Shown here piece by piece: positions 60,356 through 64,000 of a DNA stretch of 64,000 nt. A model generated the notes under the pieces. It was given only the letters and a program-made list of their open reading frames with translations. It ran no database searches and was not told where the DNA came from. The translations under genes and the position numbers were made by a program. Positions within the stretch are counted from its first letter, which is position 1, and every line of letters starts with the position of its first letter. Origin of the DNA: Climacium dendroides (lineage: Eukaryota > Streptophyta > Bryopsida > Hypnales > Climaciaceae); the NCBI GenBank assembly GCA_950106755.1, contig OX467083.1:34219029-34283028 (forward strand), read 5' to 3'.

Positions 60356-63300
60356 TTTGAATGACTTGCCAAAAACTTCTAAACCTATACCACTACATAT
60401 TCTTGATTAGACATTATCATGATCTTCTAAATGGACTAGTGAAATATATTCAGATTTTGTTTAAATATGATCAAATTGTATTTTGTACTTTGTTTTGTGC
60501 AATTTTTTTTTTCATCTACAATATGAAATTTGAAAGGCTCCATTATCTTTGTATGGTGGTGGTGTGTGTTAGAGATCGAAGTTGAATGTTGATTTAAATT
60601 TGTAACTGATTTAAATAATAGTATACATTTATTATGTTTCTCACACAATTCAATTAAAGTTTCATAACTTCACAATAAGTTTTCAATCTCTATAATTATC
60701 TTTTATTCCATAATTACCTCCAATGTTTGAATTGATTAAAAAATGGTGTTTGTAGAATTATTGCAATCATTATAGAATGGTAGAATGTACTCCATTGATT
60801 GAAGTTAATTACCCTTCTTTATAAGAGGTCAAAAGAAAAATACAAAGCAAATTACTAAGTTGGAATTAATGGATACCTCTTATTTGAATGATTAACATTG
60901 ACACTAGTGCAAATGCATGTCCTAAATTGTAGAAAACCATGTAGTTTTATATTGAACAAGATAATGATAAATAACTACCGAGTAACTCTTTCTAAAACCA
61001 TTGAAAACAATAGTGGCAGTGTATTGGTTACATACTTCTTTGTTATGCCAAACAAAGTCTCCAACATACTTTGAATACAATGTGATTCAATTGAAGTGAG
61101 ACAGAAAATAAAAATTTAACTTTTTAATTAATCAATTAAATTATATACATGTATAATTTTTTAATTCATGCTTTTGTTGTATTTACACCATTGCCAAAAG
61201 TCAAATGGCCTTCTAGAAGTCCCAAATTTCCTTTAATGTGTCTCCAATAGCACATATTACAAACATGTAAAGGATAGGATAATATGGAAACGAGGTGGAT
61301 GCCAAATAATTTATAACACCATAAAACATAGTAGAACTTCAAATCTCATTTCATTAGAGAAAAATGGAGGACCATCAAGGTTTGAAAAAGTAGTCTATTT
61401 TTTTATTGTTTCTGATTAGGGAGCCTAGCAAAAGTATACAATCTTTGACTTATTCTTATTGTCAACTTGTGCAAATATTTCAATGTAACTAAGGTAGTAG
61501 ATCATCTTTAACTTAATATTGTAATATCTTTGTATTAGAGAACTAACACAACTTGTTGGCTAGTTTGACATTTGGTATACCAAGTTCTATACATACAAAA
61601 AACACTAGTCCTATTTTCCATCACAATGAAAGTGATTCTCTTGTCATCTACTATAATTTTTGAAGGACAAGTCCAATGAATATAAAATTTCTATTGAATA
61701 TGTCTAACTTGATGGTAATTAGATCCCTTACTTTTTAGACATTAAAAAATCATTTCACATTTAAAAATCATTTTTGTTGATATGTCATGTTGTAAGGTAT
61801 AGGGTTTTCTACTATATTAGAAGTCCCCAAATTTAATGATCTAAGGCTAATATTTTCATAGTCTATTTTAATAGTAGGAAAGTGTATATCTACTAGAGGA
61901 AATTTGAAACACATTATTTTATATCTTCCATGTGAGTGCAAACAACACTTGTATTGCGTGCAATTTTTTAATATTGAAGATTGTTCTAAGATCATTCTTT
62001 TGGTTAAATTTCATTACCACCAACTCTTTGCAAATGGCTGATTTTTAGTTTAAAAAATTTTCATTTCCTATTTTTTACAAATTAAAATGTGAAAACACCT
62101 ATTTTCATGAGATTTTGCATTTTTCTAATTCTCCTACTTAAAGAATTTTTCTATGCTTTTCCTTCCTACGGTTCCTTCTTCTTAAAGGATTGAGTATATA
62201 TTAAACATATTTTTTATATTTTCTTAAAATTATTTTTCAAATTATAAAATACTCCTAAGAAAATCATGAATATTGTGCAAAATGCTACAAAAATAGCATG
62301 GTGTTTTGTGCAGTGACCCTTTTATGCATAGCTACAGGGAATTACTTCAATCCAATACTGTATTAAATCAAATCGAGGGTCCTCCAATGACTCCTAGAGC
62401 AACCCTATGAAGAATTTGTTTTTTTCTCTAATGACATGTAATAAATCAAATATTATCCAAAAATTCAACTAAAAAATGTACTATATAAAGTTAAATTTCA
62501 AATTCAAAAAATATTTAAGATTAGGAAGTTAGGTGGACAAATTTTAGAGAGAGATAGAGGGTATATTTTAGTATCATGTTTATGAATTTTGTCTATAATA
62601 TTAAAAAGAAACCTTCAAATCATAAATAGATTTTCAGAATTAGAATTTAACTTCATTTCCTACATTTTTTAGATGATTAAATTATAAAAAAAATCAAAAT
62701 ACCATGCTTAATTGAGCTCCAAAATTTGCTAATTCTCAACTATTGCCTTAAATCGACATATCCATATGATTGGACTATTGTTGATTCTTGAATTCTTGAA
62801 TTCTTGAATTCAAGAATTCAAGAAATCAAGAAATTCAAGAATTTTAGTGGCTTCTAGATCAAGAATTCAAGAATTCAATGATTTTTAAAGCTAGCAGCCA
62901 CTAAAATTCTATTTGAATTCATAGTTTGGGGCAAAAAACACTTAATTCTTGTCCCTTACTAAACTTTGAGGGACTTAAATGAACTTTTAGACATTAGAAA
63001 GTGAATTGTGAGCCACCATAGCGGCTCACAATTAAGACTTATGACAAATACAATAAGTTAGGAGAAATGAAGAGTAACTATGATGAATAGAAAGATTTTT
63101 GCATTAGATCATAAAGTAAGGTTTTTCATTAAATAGCAATGAAGAAATTAGAATAATGATGTGAATTCTTAAAAAAATGCAAGTAGGTGAAAATAATGAG
63201 AAAATCCAAAGAAAAAACTAAAAAATTAAAAACAAAAAGGCATTAAGTAAAATATAAAATATATAAAATGAATTAAATTAGGCAAATGATAAAAATAAGA

Positions 63301-64000
63301 GGAGGTAGAAATCAACTACAATAAATAGAAATGAAAGTCAAAACTATGAAGAAATGGGGATGAAGACTAGGAGAGATGAAGATTAGGAAGAATGAAGATG
63401 AAGATTAGAAGAAACAAGATGAAGAAGTAGATGTAGGCATTGGGTAGATGGAAGAGAGGGTTTGTAAACCCTCTCTCCCTTTTTTTCTCCCTCTCTCTCA
63501 TTTTGTTGGTAGGCTCTCTAGCACTAGGATTTTGGTGGGAGGAAGAGAGTGAGGAGATAGATTGGAGGTGTGAGGAAGATGAGTTAGATGAGAGAGTAGC
63601 TCATTTGTTGAGTAGGTTCGTCTATGGAAAGAAACAATGGGTGAAGAGGGAAAAGAGTGTTGAGAAATGAGAAAAAAATGAATAGCCGCTGATGCCAATG
63701 GGAGCTGCCTACTTTGGAGAGCGATAACTTCTGGACAGTAGATTCAATGAGGCTAAAATTTAGAGGGGTGGTGGAACATGAATCTAGCTTTTCAAAAAGT
63801 TTAGGCTCAATGGATTTCAAACAAGAACAAAGACATGGCAAGCCATTTACTACTAGGGTGTTGGCTGCCAATGGTGTTTAAGACAACCAATTTCGGAGGG
63901 CTACATCTCATGAACAAAGAGGCTTATGGAGATGAATTTTGGAGGGATTATGGCTCTTAGAGTCAGATTTCTAAGAAGCCTAAACATGTCAAAAAGCGAC
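60356..64000. other. AT-rich intergenic region to the right edge
   Basis: Contains the inverted relative of the 4.6-kb repeat (about 62085-62330) and a palindromic GAATTC-rich tract at 62780-62880. A frame at 63440-63670 is open but low complexity. No supported gene. Confidence 0.5.
62780..62880. repeat. Palindromic TTCTTGAATTC tandem tract
   Basis: Repeated 'ttcttgaattc' units run into their complements 'gaattcaagaa', so the tract can fold on itself in several registers. Confidence 0.8.

Noticed and set aside
63440..63870. Frames on both strands at the right edge
   Set aside because: Low-complexity GA-rich sequence without splice signals or domains.

Overview
The window looks like nuclear DNA of a land plant, probably a non-seed or bryophyte-grade one, though the clade cannot be fixed from sequence alone. 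Evidence: a plant-type intronless histone H4, a cytosolic plant tRNA-Phe(GAA) next to a tRNA-Val(AAC), two J-domain genes of the chloroplast J8/J20/J11 type, short GT-AG introns, and GC-rich exons in very AT-rich, transposon-filled intergenic DNA. No bacterial operon, rRNA or CRISPR array is present.

Layout: 0-1 kb, exons of a minus-strand gene running off the left edge. 1-7.6 kb, AT-rich repeats ending in a TTAA-flanked element. 7.9-10.9 kb, a six-exon gene for an unrecognised helical protein of about 308 aa. 11.28-11.45 kb, tRNA-Val and tRNA-Phe 4 bp apart, with one T-run terminator. 11.5-16 kb, minisatellite and MITEs. 17.4-17.9 kb, a J-domain gene. 18.7-19.7 kb, another TTAA element. 22.3-25.4 kb, a small two-exon gene. 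25.8-27.9 kb, nested MITEs. 51.6-51.9 kb, histone H4. 54.9-55.5 kb, a J8-like gene. 56.9-64 kb, more MITEs and AT-rich DNA.

The main object is a giant terminal-inverted-repeat transposon at about 30651-47765 (17.1 kb). It has a target-site duplication of up to 12 bp. A related copy of the unoccupied target sequence lies at 23629-23760 in the same window. On its plus strand is a Mutator-like transposase (GCM/WRKY-like zinc finger, DDE core, C-terminal SWIM finger) interrupted by four in-frame stops and no frameshift. On its minus strand is a multi-exon gene whose predicted protein combines an acidic N-terminus, a ParB-like domain (DGNHR motif), a lysine-rich middle and a beta-class DNA-methyltransferase fold with altered catalytic and SAM motifs. 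About eight 70-90 bp imperfect palindromes centred on GTCGGNYCCGAC occur inside this element, in introns and non-coding DNA, and I saw none elsewhere in the window.

My reading is a partly decayed Mutator-like element carrying a ParB-methyltransferase gene and its own set of palindromic sites. The gene models come from reading frames, splice signals and phase continuity; no homology search was run.
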